A stretch of 64,000 nt of DNA. Source: Sphingopyxis sp. (GTDB lineage Bacteria > Pseudomonadota > Alphaproteobacteria > Sphingomonadales > Sphingomonadaceae). The DNA lies in the NCBI RefSeq assembly GCF_016704835.1, contig NZ_JADIZJ010000005.1:1-64000 (forward strand), written 5' to 3'. The first letter of the stretch is position 1. The number at the start of each line of letters is the position of its first letter. Shown one piece after another: positions 1 through 10,935 of the stretch. A program made the position numbers and the translations under genes. The notes beneath the pieces are model-generated. The model worked only from the letters and a program-made list of their open reading frames with translations, ran no database searches and was not told where the DNA came from.

Positions 1-456
1 TCCCCATGTGTGCAGCACAGCGGTGATGCCGATCCGGGCGCCGAGATGCCTGGGGTCGGCGGCGATGGTCAGCATCGTTGCCGAGGCCGCCCGGAACAGG
101 AGATCATAGACGGCCGCCTTGTTGTGGAACGCGATGTCGGCGACCTCGGCGGGCAAGGTGAAGACGACGTGGAAATAGCCGACCGGGAGAAGGTCGGCCT
201 CGCGGGCTTCAAGCCATGTGCGCGCCGCAGCGCTCTGGCACTTGGGGCAGTGACGGTTACGGCAGCTGTTGTAGGCGATGCGCCAATGGCCGCAGTCCTC
301 GCAGGCCTCGATATGGCCGCCGAGCGCCGCGGTCCGGCATTGCTCGATCGCCGACATGACCTTGAGCTGCTGGAGGCTGAGGTGCCCGGCATGGGCGGCC
401 CGATAGGCGGGACCAGCGGCGCGGAAAATATCGGCGACCTCGAGCGAGGTCTGCAC
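1..456 (-). CDS. IS91 family transposase, N-terminal part (partial)
   Basis: On the minus strand a frame opens with GTG at 456, two codons after an in-frame TGA, and runs off the window start. The translation begins VQTSLEVADIFRAAG and contains an N-terminal zinc-binding region of the IS91 type: CEDCGHW followed by CRNRHCPKCQ, about residues 50-75, then a segment ending in HLGARIGITAVLHTWG. IS91 transposases perform rolling-circle-like transposition through an HUH motif and tyrosines further downstream, which lie outside the window. The gene overlaps the out-of-frame tail of the upstream recombinase ORF by about 390 bases. Family assignment rests on the recognisable zinc-binding region. Confidence 0.75.
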   Translation of the reverse strand, partial: MQTSLEVADIFRAAGPAYRAAHAGHLSLQQLKVMSAIEQCRTAALGGHIEACEDCGHWRIAYNSCRNRHCPKCQSAAARTWLEAREADLLPVGYFHVVFTLPAEVADIAFHNKAAVYDLLFRAASATMLTIAADPRHLGARIGITAVLHTWG

Positions 457-1370
457 GGCTCAGCCGGGCGGCACGCCGTTCGTTCTGCCATCAGGGCGGT
501 CAGCCGCTCGAGCGGGCCGGCGACGGCATGGATCGTTCGCGTGGATACCTTGGTGTAAAGCGCGGTCGTCTCCAGCTTGCTGTGGCCAAGCAGGACCTGG
601 ATCACGCGGATATCGACGTCCTGCTCAAGCAGGTGCGTCGCAAAGCTGTGGCGCAATGTGTGCGGACTGACGCGCTTGCGGATGCCAGCTACCTCTGCGG
701 CTTCCTGGACCGCGCGATGCAACTGCCGCGTCGAGACCGGGTCGGTATAGCTGCGCCCCGGAAACAGCCAGCCATGGGGTAGCATGACGTTGCGCCGCTT
801 GCCCTCGCGCCACCACATCCGGAGCAGCTCCAGCAGCTGCGGCGAGAGCATGGCATTGCGGTCCTTGCCTCCCTTGCCTTGCTCGACGCGGATCAGCATG
901 CGGGTGCTGTCGATATCATCGACCTTGAGGTGAGCGACCTCCGACACTCGCAATCCCGCGCCATAAGCAACGCCGAGTGCGGCCTTGTACTTGATCCCCG
1001 GCGCCGCCTCGAGCAGCTGCGCCGCTTCTTCGACGCTCAGCACGTCGGGTAGCTTGCGCCGGTAGCGGATAATCACCAGAGCTCGCGCCAGATCCTTCCG
1101 TCCAAGGGTCGCGGCGAACAGAAAGCGCAACGCCGAGACCGCTCCGTTGATGGTCGAGGCGCTGACGCCGCGCTCGTGCTGGGACAACTGAAAGCGACGA
1201 ATATCCTCCTCCGTTGCCGTATCGGGCGGGCGTTCAAGGAATGCGGCGAAGCGTCGAACGTGGCGGATATAATCCTGCTGGGTGTGCCGACCCAGTCCGC
1301 GCATCATCATATCATGCTGCATGCGTTCGCGAAGCGGGGTGATCGGGGCGTCGGTCGTTACAGTAGTCAT
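69..1370 (-). CDS. tyrosine recombinase/integrase of IS91-type element
   Basis: This is a site-specific recombinase of the phage-integrase family. An N-terminal SAM-like core-binding domain (about 10-95) is followed by a catalytic domain (about 105-285). The expected catalytic residues are visible: R141 (GAGLRVSEV), a Lys in QGKGGKDR near 166-169, H237 and R240 (SPHTLRHSF), H263 (LLGHSK) and Y272 (ALYTKV). The ATG at 1370 has a GAGGAG Shine-Dalgarno sequence 7-8 bases upstream. The recognisable domain ends near residue 295; residues 300-433 are Ser/Arg/Pro-rich and read the downstream transposase gene in the wrong frame, so the native stop has probably been lost. The enzyme itself may still be active because all catalytic residues are present. 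Confidence 0.85.
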   Translation of the reverse strand: MTTVTTDAPITPLRERMQHDMMMRGLGRHTQQDYIRHVRRFAAFLERPPDTATEEDIRRFQLSQHERGVSASTINGAVSALRFLFAATLGRKDLARALVIIRYRRKLPDVLSVEEAAQLLEAAPGIKYKAALGVAYGAGLRVSEVAHLKVDDIDSTRMLIRVEQGKGGKDRNAMLSPQLLELLRMWWREGKRRNVMLPHGWLFPGRSYTDPVSTRQLHRAVQEAAEVAGIRKRVSPHTLRHSFATHLLEQDVDIRVIQVLLGHSKLETTALYTKVSTRTIHAVAGPLERLTALMAERTACRPAEPCRPRSRSPIFSAPLVPPIGPPMPGTSASSSSRSCRRSSNAGPRRSAAISRPARTAAIGASPTTAAVTVTAPSARALRRAHGLKPARPTFSRSAISTSSSPCPPRSPTSRSTTRRPSMISCSGRPRQRC

Positions 1371-1843
1371 GGCGTGCTCCTCTTCGTTGAAGGAGCTCCA
1401 TGATCTGCTTACTGTCGGTCTAGCTCAACGTCCCTGCGTGCCCCGCCACGTCAGTCCATGAACCCATCCCGCGAAGCGGGTTAGTGCATCAGGCGCGTTC
1501 CTGCCGGTAAGATCCGAAGGGCCCGAACGGCAGCTCTAAGGCATCGGTTTCGCGGCCGGCTATGACTTAGATGAGGCGCGTTTCAGACCGACTGCTATTC
1601 GGCTCAATCCGGCCGCTAGACGACGGTCCGCTCTGGCATGGCAATCTGTAAGAGCTGATTTCGGATCGCTGTTCGATCTCTATGGCTGCCGCGTCCATCG
1701 CGCTATCCTGCGGTACAATTTCCCATGTCTATGCCTTCCTAGAACAGCGCTGGCAGGCTGCCCGATAATCCGAACAAAGTCTCGCTTGCCTGCCGGTTGG
1801 ACAGTGCGGCACCGTTGCTCGCCCACGCAAGGTCACTGGTGCA
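1371..1843. other. non-coding gap upstream of the integrase
   Basis: About 470 bases without a convincing gene. Near its left end it contains a small hairpin (CCCGC-GAA-GCGGG, about 1469-1481). It probably holds one end of the IS91-type element, but I could not recognise a terminus or a target duplication; IS91 elements do not make one. Nothing else could be supported. Confidence 0.4.
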
Positions 1844-3037
1844 TCAAACATCGCGCGGCATCGTCGCCAGCAACGCCGCAGCGCACAGCGCGAGCAGCGC
1901 AAGCACGAGAAACAACCTGCCGAACCCGAAACCCGGAACCACCGAGATGGCGATCCAGGGCATGACAAGCGACGGCGCGGTGTTGGTCAGGTTGAACAGC
2001 CCGATGCCCAGCCCGCGCTGCGCGGGGTTGCGCAGAACGCGGAGCGTCTGGCTGGCATGCAGCGCAAGAAAGGTCGCACCGGCGATTCCGAACAGGACAT
2101 AGGCAAGCTTCGCCATCGCGGGATCGTCGGCAAGCGCCATTGTGGCTAGTGCCAAACCCGCGAGCGCCGAAATCAAGGACAAGACCGCAAAAGGGTGACC
2201 ATGTCTGTCCGACCAGCGGCCGAGGAACAGCGCGACGACGATCGACGCCGACAGGCCGCCCGCGAACAACAGGGTCTTCTCGCCATCCCCCATCGCCGGG
2301 TCGAGCGCGCGGAGCCAGAAATAGAGATAACTGGCGAGCGCCGCGCCGGAAATTTGCATCAGGAGACGGGCGACCCACATGCGAGCCGCGGCCGATTTGA
2401 GCGGCGGCGGCTTTGCCTCGCTCCCGCCTGACCCGCCCGGTGCTGCTGGCAGGCGCCGCGGATGGCCCAGAAGCAGAAACGGCAGCATCAGCGCAGCGGT
2501 CATCGCCGCGATGATCAAGGCTTTGCCCTCGAACGAGGCCACTCCCCCGGCGGCGACCAGGATGCCCGACCATGCGCCCAGCGCGGGCGCAATCGAGAGC
2601 AGACCGCCAAGTAGCCCCTTCTGCGTGTCGGGAACGAAGTCGCCAGCCCATGCAATGAGCGGCACGAGCATCAGGTTGAGCGCCAGCTGCCAGGCCACGA
2701 CCAGCCAGAGCAGGGCGCCGATGCTCTCGCATTGCGTCATGGCAAGCTGGAGCAGGATCGTCGCCATCATGCCAACGGCGATCCATAGACGGCGGCTTTT
2801 GGTACGGTCGCTCAGCCATCCGGACAGGACACCCGAGATACTGGCAGCGACCGCGCCCGCGAACACAATATAGCCCAGCCAGACAATGTCGTCGGCGCCG
2901 GCGAGGTTAGTAATCCGCGCCGGCAGGACGAGCATAAGAAAAGGGATGTAGGCCGTAACGCCGCCCGCATAGGCGAGCGCATAAAGAAGCAGGAAGCCGA
3001 GCGGCTGCCGCGTCGCTCCTCCGGCCCCATTGTCCAC
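1844..3037 (-). CDS. MFS transporter (sugar/oligosaccharide symporter-like)
   Basis: A polytopic membrane protein of about 397 residues with around 12 hydrophobic segments, beginning DNGAGGATRQPLGFLLLYAL, with a central charged loop (SEAKPPPLKSA) separating two six-helix halves, as in the major facilitator superfamily. I chose the GTG at 3037 because a GAAAG sequence precedes it and the first helix starts right after; an ATG at 3115 would add a non-hydrophobic extension. It lies downstream of the TonB receptor and GH3 genes on the same strand, separated by a hairpin terminator, so it probably imports sugars released by the hydrolases. The substrate is inferred from context only. No frameshift was seen, unlike its neighbours. 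Confidence 0.75.
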   Translation of the reverse strand: MDNGAGGATRQPLGFLLLYALAYAGGVTAYIPFLMLVLPARITNLAGADDIVWLGYIVFAGAVAASISGVLSGWLSDRTKSRRLWIAVGMMATILLQLAMTQCESIGALLWLVVAWQLALNLMLVPLIAWAGDFVPDTQKGLLGGLLSIAPALGAWSGILVAAGGVASFEGKALIIAAMTAALMLPFLLLGHPRRLPAAPGGSGGSEAKPPPLKSAAARMWVARLLMQISGAALASYLYFWLRALDPAMGDGEKTLLFAGGLSASIVVALFLGRWSDRHGHPFAVLSLISALAGLALATMALADDPAMAKLAYVLFGIAGATFLALHASQTLRVLRNPAQRGLGIGLFNLTNTAPSLVMPWIAISVVPGFGFGRLFLVLALLALCAAALLATMPRDV

Positions 3038-3119
3038 TGCCAATGCTTTCAAGCCTCCGCTCGGGCACGCCGCCCATCGCCAACCTACAGCCTGCATAGT
3101 GTTACCAACCGGCATAATA

Positions 3120-3164
3120 CAGCCGCCCAGACCATGTCGCGGTCCGGGCGGCTGCCCCTTTTTT
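3120..3164 (-). terminator. hairpin terminator after the TonB receptor gene
   Basis: CAGCCGCCC at 3120-3128 pairs with GGGCGGCTG at 3146-3154, extended by GACC/GGTC around a 7-base loop; on the minus strand the stem is continuous through a G-T pair. On that strand it begins 8 bases after the receptor stop and is followed by TATTAT. Read on the plus strand it is followed by CCCCTTTTTT, so it could act in both directions. It would partly insulate the MFS gene from the upstream genes. Confidence 0.7.
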
Positions 3165-5792
3165 AGAAGGTCACCCGCGCGCGCAAACCATAGCTGCGCG
3201 CATCGTTCAGGAAGCGGATGTTCAGCGACGAACCGACCAGCGCCTTTTGCGAGACTTCTTCGTTGAGGAAGTTGCTCGCCCATGCTTCGAGGCGGAAATT
3301 GTCGATCGTGTAACCGATCCCCAGATTGAGCGTCGCATAGCCCTTTTGCCGGTCGGGGAAGCCCGCCGCCAGCGACGTCTGGCGCGCGCCGCTCAGGAAC
3401 ACGATATCATCCTCGTTGAACTGGCTGAGGTAGTAGGACGAGCGGTAGTTGAGCAGCGCCTGCCAATCGAGGCGGCCCGGTCCAACGTCGAACCACTGCG
3501 ACAGCCGCGCGCTGACGTTCATCTTCGACGACAGCGGCAGACGGTTGCCGACCAGGCTGATGAGCGGAGAATTGCCGCCCGCGCCAAAATCCTGCGCGCG
3601 CGCATCGGCCACGGTGCCGCGCGTGATCCTGGTGTCCAGATAGGCGGCGTTGATATCGAGCCCGAAATTCCCCGGCAGGCTCAGGCGCAGTTCGGCTTCG
3701 GCGCCATAGATGCGCGACGCACCAATGTTGCGGTTGACCAGCGAATAGCCGTTGCAGACCGGCGGGGTTTGCGTGCTGTCGAGATTGATACAGGTCAGAT
3801 CCTGGAACACCTGGTTCGAATAGTCGTAATAGAAGCCGGTGAGGTTCAGGACCGCCCGCCGCCCGAACGCGTCGAAGCTGTTGCGGCTGCCGATTTCATA
3901 AACGAGCAGTTTTTCGGGGCTGAAAGTTTCGGGGATCGTCGATCCGTTGAAGCTGTCGTTGAAGCCGCCCGATTTGTGACCGGTCGAGACCTTCGCATAG
4001 AGCATGTTGTCGTCGCTCACGTCGAACTCGATACCGGCGCGCCAGTCGACAAAGTTGAATTTCGAACTCCCGACCTGCTGACCCGGAATGGTAAGATTGG
4101 CATAGCTGAAACCGCCGTTCGTGTTGGACGGGTTCAGCGCCGGGCAATTGACGAAACCATTGTCGATGTCGGGGCGGTCGATGCAGGTGCCATTCGGGTT
4201 AGTGCCGTTGGCGATCGAGCCGATTTGCTGGATCAGCGTATCGCGTAGTCCCGGGGTCTTGATGCCTTCGATCAGGAATTGTGCGAGACCCTGCGGCGTG
4301 TTGATACCGGTGACATCGAAGTTGGGCCGATCGAGCAGGTTGGGCTTGAAGCCTTCGGTACCGAGGCGGGTCGCAAAGCAGCAGGCGAAATCTTCGCCGC
4401 CCAGCGTCAGCGCCCAGTTACCGCCAATGCCATAACGCGACTTTTTCTCGTCGGTATAGCGAATGCCGCCGAGAAAGCGCAGTCGGTCGGTGACGTCGAA
4501 CGTGCCATCGGCATAGAAAGCATAGCTCTCGCCATTGACGTCGGGCATCGTGAACTCGGTTCCCGAGTAACAGCAATAGCCCCGGTCCGCGAGCGCGAGA
4601 TAGCCGACCTGCTGGTCTTCATTGAAATAGAAGCCGCCGAGATTCCAGCGGAAGCGCTGATCCTCATTGGCAAACAGCCGCGCCTCATAGACCTGGCTTT
4701 TGGACTTGGTCTGCCAGAAGTTGCCCGAATAATTGTCATACAGGACCGCCGACAGATCGCGGCCCGGATAGTCGATGCCTTCGCTCGACGCATTCACCTG
4801 ATAAAAGTCGACCGAGCGGTAGCTCCCGGTCAGTTCGGCGCCGAAGGTGCCGAAGTCATAGTTGATCTTGCCTTGCACGCCCCACAGCTCGTTTTCCATT
4901 TCGCCCTGCAGGCCGCGATAGACGACATTTTTGAGGTTGAGCTTATCGGGGCGGAGGCCGGTCGCCTGAACGGCGCTGAAGATGTTCGCGCCCGGGTAAC
5001 CAGTGCCGGTTTCCTTGCCATAGTCGCCGACGATCGAGATGCTGAGCTGGTCGCTTGGTTCCCAGAGCAGCGACAGACGGCCGGCGTAATTCTCTTCGAG
5101 TCCCGCGGGCTTCAAGTCGCTGGCGAGCACGCCGGTCGAGACATTTTTGAAACCAAAGTCGCGATTGATGTAATAGCCCGCGGCGCGTAGCGCAAAGGTA
5201 TCGCCGAGCGGGATATTGATCGCGCCTTCGGCGCCGTAGGACGAGCGATTGCCGAACTCGGCCTGCGCATAGCCGCCAAATTCGCCGAGCCGCGGTTTCG
5301 CGGTGATGATGTTGAGCGTCCCCGCGACCGCGTTGCGGCCATAGAGCGTGCCCTGCGGTCCCTTGTTCACCTCGACCCGTTCAAGGTCATAGAACATCAG
5401 CCCCAGTCCGCGCGGACGCGGAATGTAGGTGCCGTTGAGGTGGGGTGCCGCGCCGGGATCGCCGAGCTCGGTGCTGTTCGCCGAACCGACGCCGCGGATA
5501 AAGATTTCGACATTGCCCTCCTGGTTGGAAATGCTGAGGCGGGAATCGCGACCTGCAACTGGCGCAGTTCGCTGATGCCGTCGCGGCGGAGCTGGTCGGC
5601 ACCGAGCGTCTGGACGACGCCCGACACATCCTGCAGATTTTCCTCGCGGCGGTTTGCGGTGACGACGATGACCTCGTCGCGATCCTCGGCGGCCGTTTCG
5701 GTGGCCACCGGCTCCTGCGCATAAGCCGGAATGGCTGCGACGGTGGAAAGCAGCACGAAAAGCGCGGAACGCCCTAAAATTCCCTTGTTCAT
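3163..5792 (-). pseudogene. TonB-dependent receptor, frameshifted
   Basis: An outer-membrane TonB-dependent receptor, likely for an oligosaccharide. The ATG at 5792 follows AGGGAGGA. The N-terminus shows a signal peptide (MNKGILGRSALFVLLSTVAA, cut after AYA) and a TonB-box-like DEVIVVTANRREENLQDV. The plug domain (VEVNKGPQGTLYGRNAVAG) and beta-barrel follow, and the protein ends in Phe (RARVTF), as usual for barrels. Near 5540 the frame breaks: CCCGCCTCAGC where CCCGGCCTCAGC would keep the plug in frame (a one-base loss), so the first about 85 residues are in one frame and the remaining about 790 in another. Restored length is about 875 residues, typical of the family. It lies 23 bases downstream of the GH3 gene, so they are probably cotranscribed. 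Confidence 0.85.
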
Positions 5793-5815
5793 AACGTCCT
5801 CCCTAATTTGTCTTC

Positions 5816-8323
5816 TTATTTGCATGCAAGTTGCGGGCCCGACGGCGAGACGATACGCGCCGAGGATAAAGTGATGTCGAGACTTCCGGCGGTCGCGAAA
5901 GTCAGCGGCGTTTCAACGCGGGCCATGTCGACCCCGGACTTTTCGAAGCAGCGCAGCGGGACCGCGATGCGCGTCCATTTGTCCAACTTCGCCGCTTCGG
6001 TGAGCAGGCTGCGCACCGGGATGCCCCCCGCACAGTTCGTGCCGCATCCCATCAAAAGGCTGACGTCGGCAGACGGGGCCGCGTTGACCTTGATCTCAAG
6101 TTCCAGCGCGAGATCACCGTTGGTCTGGCGCGTCAGATCGGCGGGCGTGTCCTGGGCAATTGTCGCAACAGCATGCCCTGCCCCCGTCCAGCGAAGACGG
6201 ACCGAATCCTCCTGCGCTGCGCGGTCGGCTGGGCGCGCCTCGATCAATTGCGGGCCGGGATTGGTCGAAAGTGCGTCCGGAGCACCCAACAACAGGCGGC
6301 GACCGCTTCCAGGCTTTCCGGCCGCGAACAGGGTGCCGGGGTCGGCAATCGCAGCACTTGCGCGCTCTTCGGTTAGCGGTGAGAGATCGCCCTTGTCGGC
6401 GAAACTCAGGCCGAAGCCATAAGCAAACAGCGGATCATAGTTGGCGTCGCCGATATTGACCGCGGTCTGGTCGCTCGACCGAGGCCAGCTGTAGGGCAGC
6501 TTACCGCGGAAATCGGCCTTGCCGAACAAGATGTCCGCCACGCCGCCGCCTTCGGATCCCGGCAGCCAAGCGGCAACGAACGCATCCGACGTGTTCAGAA
6601 GGGATTGACCCACATGGCGCGCCCCGACAGGAACACCGCAACCGTTGGCACGCCCGCCGCTTTGAGCGAACGCAGCAAAGCCAGGTTTTTGACGTCATCA
6701 TAGCCGACGTCGGGACGGTCGCCCTGAACTCGGCATAGGGATCCTCGCCAAACACGACGATGGCGACGTCCGGCTTGCATGCATAGCGCCCATCGACCGA
6801 GAGCGTTGCTGTGCCACCGGCGGCCTTGACCGCCTCGTCGATCCCTTCCCAGATCGACTGGGCATTGGGAAAATCGCTGCGCTTGGTGCCGGTACCCTGC
6901 CAGCTGAGCGTCCAGCCGCCGGTCTGCTTGGTCAGATTATCGGCACCGTCGCCCGCCACCAATATCCGGCCACCCGCCTTGAGCGGCAGCAATCCGCCAG
7001 CGTTTTTAAGGAGCACGAGCGATTCGCGCACCGCCTCGCGTGCCACTGCGCGGTGCTCTTTACTCCCGAGCAGTTCGAACCGGCCGCCATAGGGCCGCGA
7101 CGACGGCTTTCGCGATTCGAACAGTCCGGCGCGCACCTTGACGCGCAGGACACGGCGCACCGCATCATCGAGCCGTGCCATCGGCAGCGTTCCGTTCTGC
7201 GCGTGGGCGAGCGTGGTGCGGTACAGGTTTTTCCAGCTGTCGGGCGCCATATACATGTCCAGCCCGGCGATCACCGATTGCGGACAATCGGTGGCGGTGC
7301 AGCCTACGACCTGGCCATGGCCGTTCCAGTCGCCGACGAGGAAACCGTCGAAATTCCAGCGGTCCTTCATTACACCGGTCATCAGCGACTGATGCCCATG
7401 CATTTTGACGCCGTTCCAACTCGAGAAGCTAATCATCACCGACTGCACGCCCGCGTCGAGCGCGGGGAGATAGGGCGGGCTGAACAGGTCGCGGAGCGCG
7501 CTTCGGGCATGACGGCGTCGCCCTGATCCTTGCCGCCGCTGGTGCCGCCGTCGCCCAGGAAATGTTTTGCGGTGGCAATGATATGCGGCCCGCGCAGCCA
7601 CTCCTTGTCGCCGATTTTGCCCTGCAAGCCTTCGATCAGCGGCGCGGCATAGCTGGTTGCGATTTCGGGCGCCTCGCCGAAGCCCTCATAAGTGCGGCCC
7701 CAACGGTCGTCGCGGACAACGGCCAACGTCGGCGCAAAGGTCCAGTCGAGCCCGGTGACGCGCATCTCGATCGCCGTTGCGGCGCCGATCCGCCGGATGA
7801 GATCGGGATTACGCGCCGCGCCGAGCCCGATATTGTGCGGAAACAGCGTCGCACCGACGACATTGTTATGGCCGTGGACCGCGTCGCTTCCCCAGATCAC
7901 CGGGATCCGGGGTAGCTTGCCATGGCGCTTCATCGACGCGGCGTAAAAGGCGTCCGCGGCGGCCAGCCAATCCTTTGCTGGCGCGTTATAGCGGCCACCC
8001 GGATCCGAATTGCCGCCATTGAGCACCGAGCCCAGATGATAGCGATAGACCTCATCGGGCGTGACACTGGCGATGTCGGCCTGGATAATCTGTCCGACCT
8101 TCTGTTCGATCGACATCGCAGCCAGCAGCGCGTCAACCCGGCGCTCTACCGCCGGATCCGCAACAACCGTCGCGGCGCGTGCGGGCCAGTTTTCAGGTGT
8201 CGCCCGCGCGTCCATTGCTGCGCCAGCCGTTTGGGCGGCGGCGCGTTGAATAAGATTGGGTGAAACGACCGCGAAGATCGACGTCGCTCCCAGCGCCAGG
8301 ACAGCCGTACGTGACAGACTCAA
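5816..8323 (-). pseudogene. GH3 beta-glucosidase (exo-beta-glucan hydrolase), three frameshifts
   Basis: A glycoside hydrolase family 3 enzyme that would cleave beta-linked glucose from cello- or gluco-oligosaccharides, probably in the periplasm. The start is TTG at 8323 after GGGAGAGGGAA, followed by a signal peptide (VLALGATSIFAVVS). Visible family motifs are VIWGSDAVHGHNNVVGATLF, TAKHFLGDG, and GDWNGHGQV with the likely nucleophile Asp. A C-terminal beta-rich domain resembles that of ExoP-type enzymes. The frame breaks near 7503 (GAAGCGCGCTC for GAAGCGGCGCTC), 6730 (GAGTTCAGG for GAGTTCCAGG) and 6600 (CCCTTCTGA for CCCTTCCTGA), each a loss of one G or C. Restored length is about 836 residues, normal for the type. 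Two candidate LacI operators precede the start. Confidence 0.85.
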
Positions 8324-8342
8324 TTCCCTCTCCCCATTTTAT

Positions 8343-8380
8343 GTCAACGTTTACCGTTTTGACGGTCAACGTTTACCGTC
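8343..8380. promoter_or_regulatory. tandem operator pair, LacI-family type
   Basis: GTCAACGTTTACCG occurs at 8343-8356 and again at 8365-8378, 22 bases (two helical turns) apart. The second lies in a near-perfect 20-base palindrome, 8361-8380 (GACGGT-CAACGTTT-ACCGTC), with a central AACGTT. Central-CG palindromes of this kind are typical LacI-family operators. The pair lies between the diverging GH3 and LacI genes, 20-57 bases before the GH3 start, where a repressor would block the promoter. Confidence 0.65.
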
Positions 8381-8475
8381 GATTCTCGACAAAAGTCAAT
8401 AGAGGCGCTAAAGGGAAAGCATGGGACGCGGCAGCAAAGCCGCAAAGCGAGCTACCTGCTTGATCGGAGAGGGAA

Positions 8476-9214
8476 ATTTCGAAACGATCAACGATCGTCG
8501 ATATTGCGCGGGTCGCGGGGGTCACCCCCAAGACCGTGTCGCGTGCACTTAATGATGCCCCCCATGTCAGCGAAGCGGTGCGCCGCAAGGTCAAGGAAGC
8601 CGCGGCTGCACTCGACTATCATCCCAATCTTGCCGCGCAGAGCCTGATCGCACGGCGCTCGTATCTGATCGGCCTGACATACGAACGTCCCAGCCCCAGC
8701 TATGTCGTTGAACTGCAGAACGGTGCGCTCGGCCGTCTCGAAAATGAACGCTATCGCCTTATCGTCCTTCCGTTCAACCATGTCGCCAGTCGCCCTGAAG
8801 AGCTTGGCAAGCTGCTCCTGCGCGCCGGGCTCGACGGCGTCCTGCTGGCACCGCCCGCGTGCGACCAGCCGGTGCTGCTCGACATGCTCGAACGGCAGAG
8901 GCTTCCGTATGCCCGCATCACCCCGCACAGCGATCTCGACCGCGGGCTGGTCGTGGCGATGGACGAGGTCGCTGCGGGTCATACCGTCGCCGCGCATATG
9001 CTGTCGCTCGGGCATCGCCGCGTCGGCATCATCTTGGGCGAGGCCGCCGCTCACCACCGTCCATCAACCCGTGCGCGAAATGGCGTGGGACGCGGCAAAC
9101 CGGCTCATTGCGATGCTCGACGGGGACACCGATGCTGACGCGCCGCGCCGCCGCGATCATCTGCACGAATTGCTCGTTCGCGGTTCGACCGCCCCGCCCG
9201 CCTCGACAGGATAG
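8476..9214 (+). pseudogene. LacI-family transcriptional regulator, start lost and internally deleted
   Basis: The N-terminus is a LacI-type helix-turn-helix (IVDIARVAGVTPKTVSRALN) followed by the sugar-binding domain (YLIGLTYERPSPSYVVELQN, then SLGHRRVGIILG). After IILGEA the sequence jumps straight to PLTTVHQPVREMAWDAANRL, the conserved C-terminal part, in another frame. About 110 residues of the core (roughly 330 bases) are missing near 9040-9050. There is no ATG, GTG or TTG between the in-frame TGA at 8461 and the middle of the DNA-binding domain. The sequence GGAGAGGGAAATTTCGAAACG suggests that the original ATG is now ATT at 8476. It diverges from the GH3 gene and converges on the GH6 gene, so it probably once repressed this locus. 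Confidence 0.8.
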
Positions 9215-9237
9215 TCCATCTCGCGGCAGCCCGCAGA

Positions 9238-10438
<1,201 letters not shown>

Positions 10439-10817
10439 GAGTCCTCCACAGGCGGCCTGCCCATCACTCGAACCGGTCGACAACCCCTAACGCGATCATC
10501 GCGCGAAACCCCGCCTCGGAACAAGCAAAGATTTCCAATTCCAAGCCGAAATGAGGCGCGAAGCGGACGTTGCATGATAGAGATATTTGGGAGGATTCAG
10601 ATCACTGATGGTGTTTATCGATGAGCCTAAAACGGTCATAGTCTCGATTATGAGAATGCGACGCTCAATTGTGGCCGATTGTCTTCGAATTTGAGATCTT
10701 GTCAAAATTGGCAATTTCCCGTTCAATTTCAGAAAGTGTAGCTCCTTAACGATCGGTCTTACGGTCATTTCACGGCGATCATCAGTGAGGTCAGAGGGAT
10801 GCTTGTCGCGCGACGAA
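10439..10817. other. AT-richer non-coding gap between GH6 and hipB
   Basis: About 380 bases without a convincing gene, visibly richer in A and T than the flanking sequence (for example 10,660-10,760). It separates the broken GH6 gene from the hipB operator array. The composition suggests foreign origin for the hip module. Nothing else could be supported. Confidence 0.5.
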
Positions 10818-10914
10818 ATACCCTGAAGGGTATAATGTGATGTTAAACCTTGCAGGGTATAATCGTAAGCTATACCCTAGAAGGTATATTGCATGTTTAT
10901 ACCTTAGAGGGTAT
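10818..10914 (+). promoter_or_regulatory. four-copy HipB-type operator array
   Basis: Four 16-base imperfect palindromes of the form ATACCC-TNNA-GGGTAT start at 10818, 10845, 10872 and 10899, an exact 27-base spacing. Copies 1, 3 and 4 have near-complete dyads; copy 2 (AAACCT-TGCA-GGGTAT) has a weaker left half. TATAAT hexamers at 10831-10836 and 10858-10863 overlap the right halves of copies 1 and 2, so bound antitoxin would cover the promoter. The array ends 21 bases before the hipB ATG. It resembles in logic the multiple HipB operators (TATCC-N8-GGATA) of Escherichia coli. Confidence 0.85.
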
Positions 10915-10935
10915 GAATGCTTGCGGAGATACGAC

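Larger units (their letters stand above)
1..1370 (-). mobile_element. IS91-type element, right part, truncated by window edge
   Basis: A tyrosine recombinase gene is followed on the same strand by an IS91-family (Y2, HUH-type) transposase gene, an arrangement known from IS91-related elements of alphaproteobacteria. Only the transposase N-terminus lies in the window, so its catalytic tyrosines and one element end are not visible. I could not place the other end; it probably lies in the non-coding stretch 1371-1843. The element sits next to a decayed catabolic locus, which fits an accessory region. Confidence 0.75.

Noticed and set aside
10..558. Plus-strand frame at the window start
   Set aside because: It is antisense to the IS91 transposase and integrase and has no recognisable domain.
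10818..10914. Reading the 27-base repeats as a CRISPR array
   Set aside because: The units are 16-base palindromes with 11-base gaps, too short for repeats and spacers, and no cas gene is nearby.
10837..10935. Longer N-terminus for hipB
   Set aside because: It would translate the operator array into Tyr/Arg repeats (YIACLYLRGYECLRRY) outside the known HipB fold.
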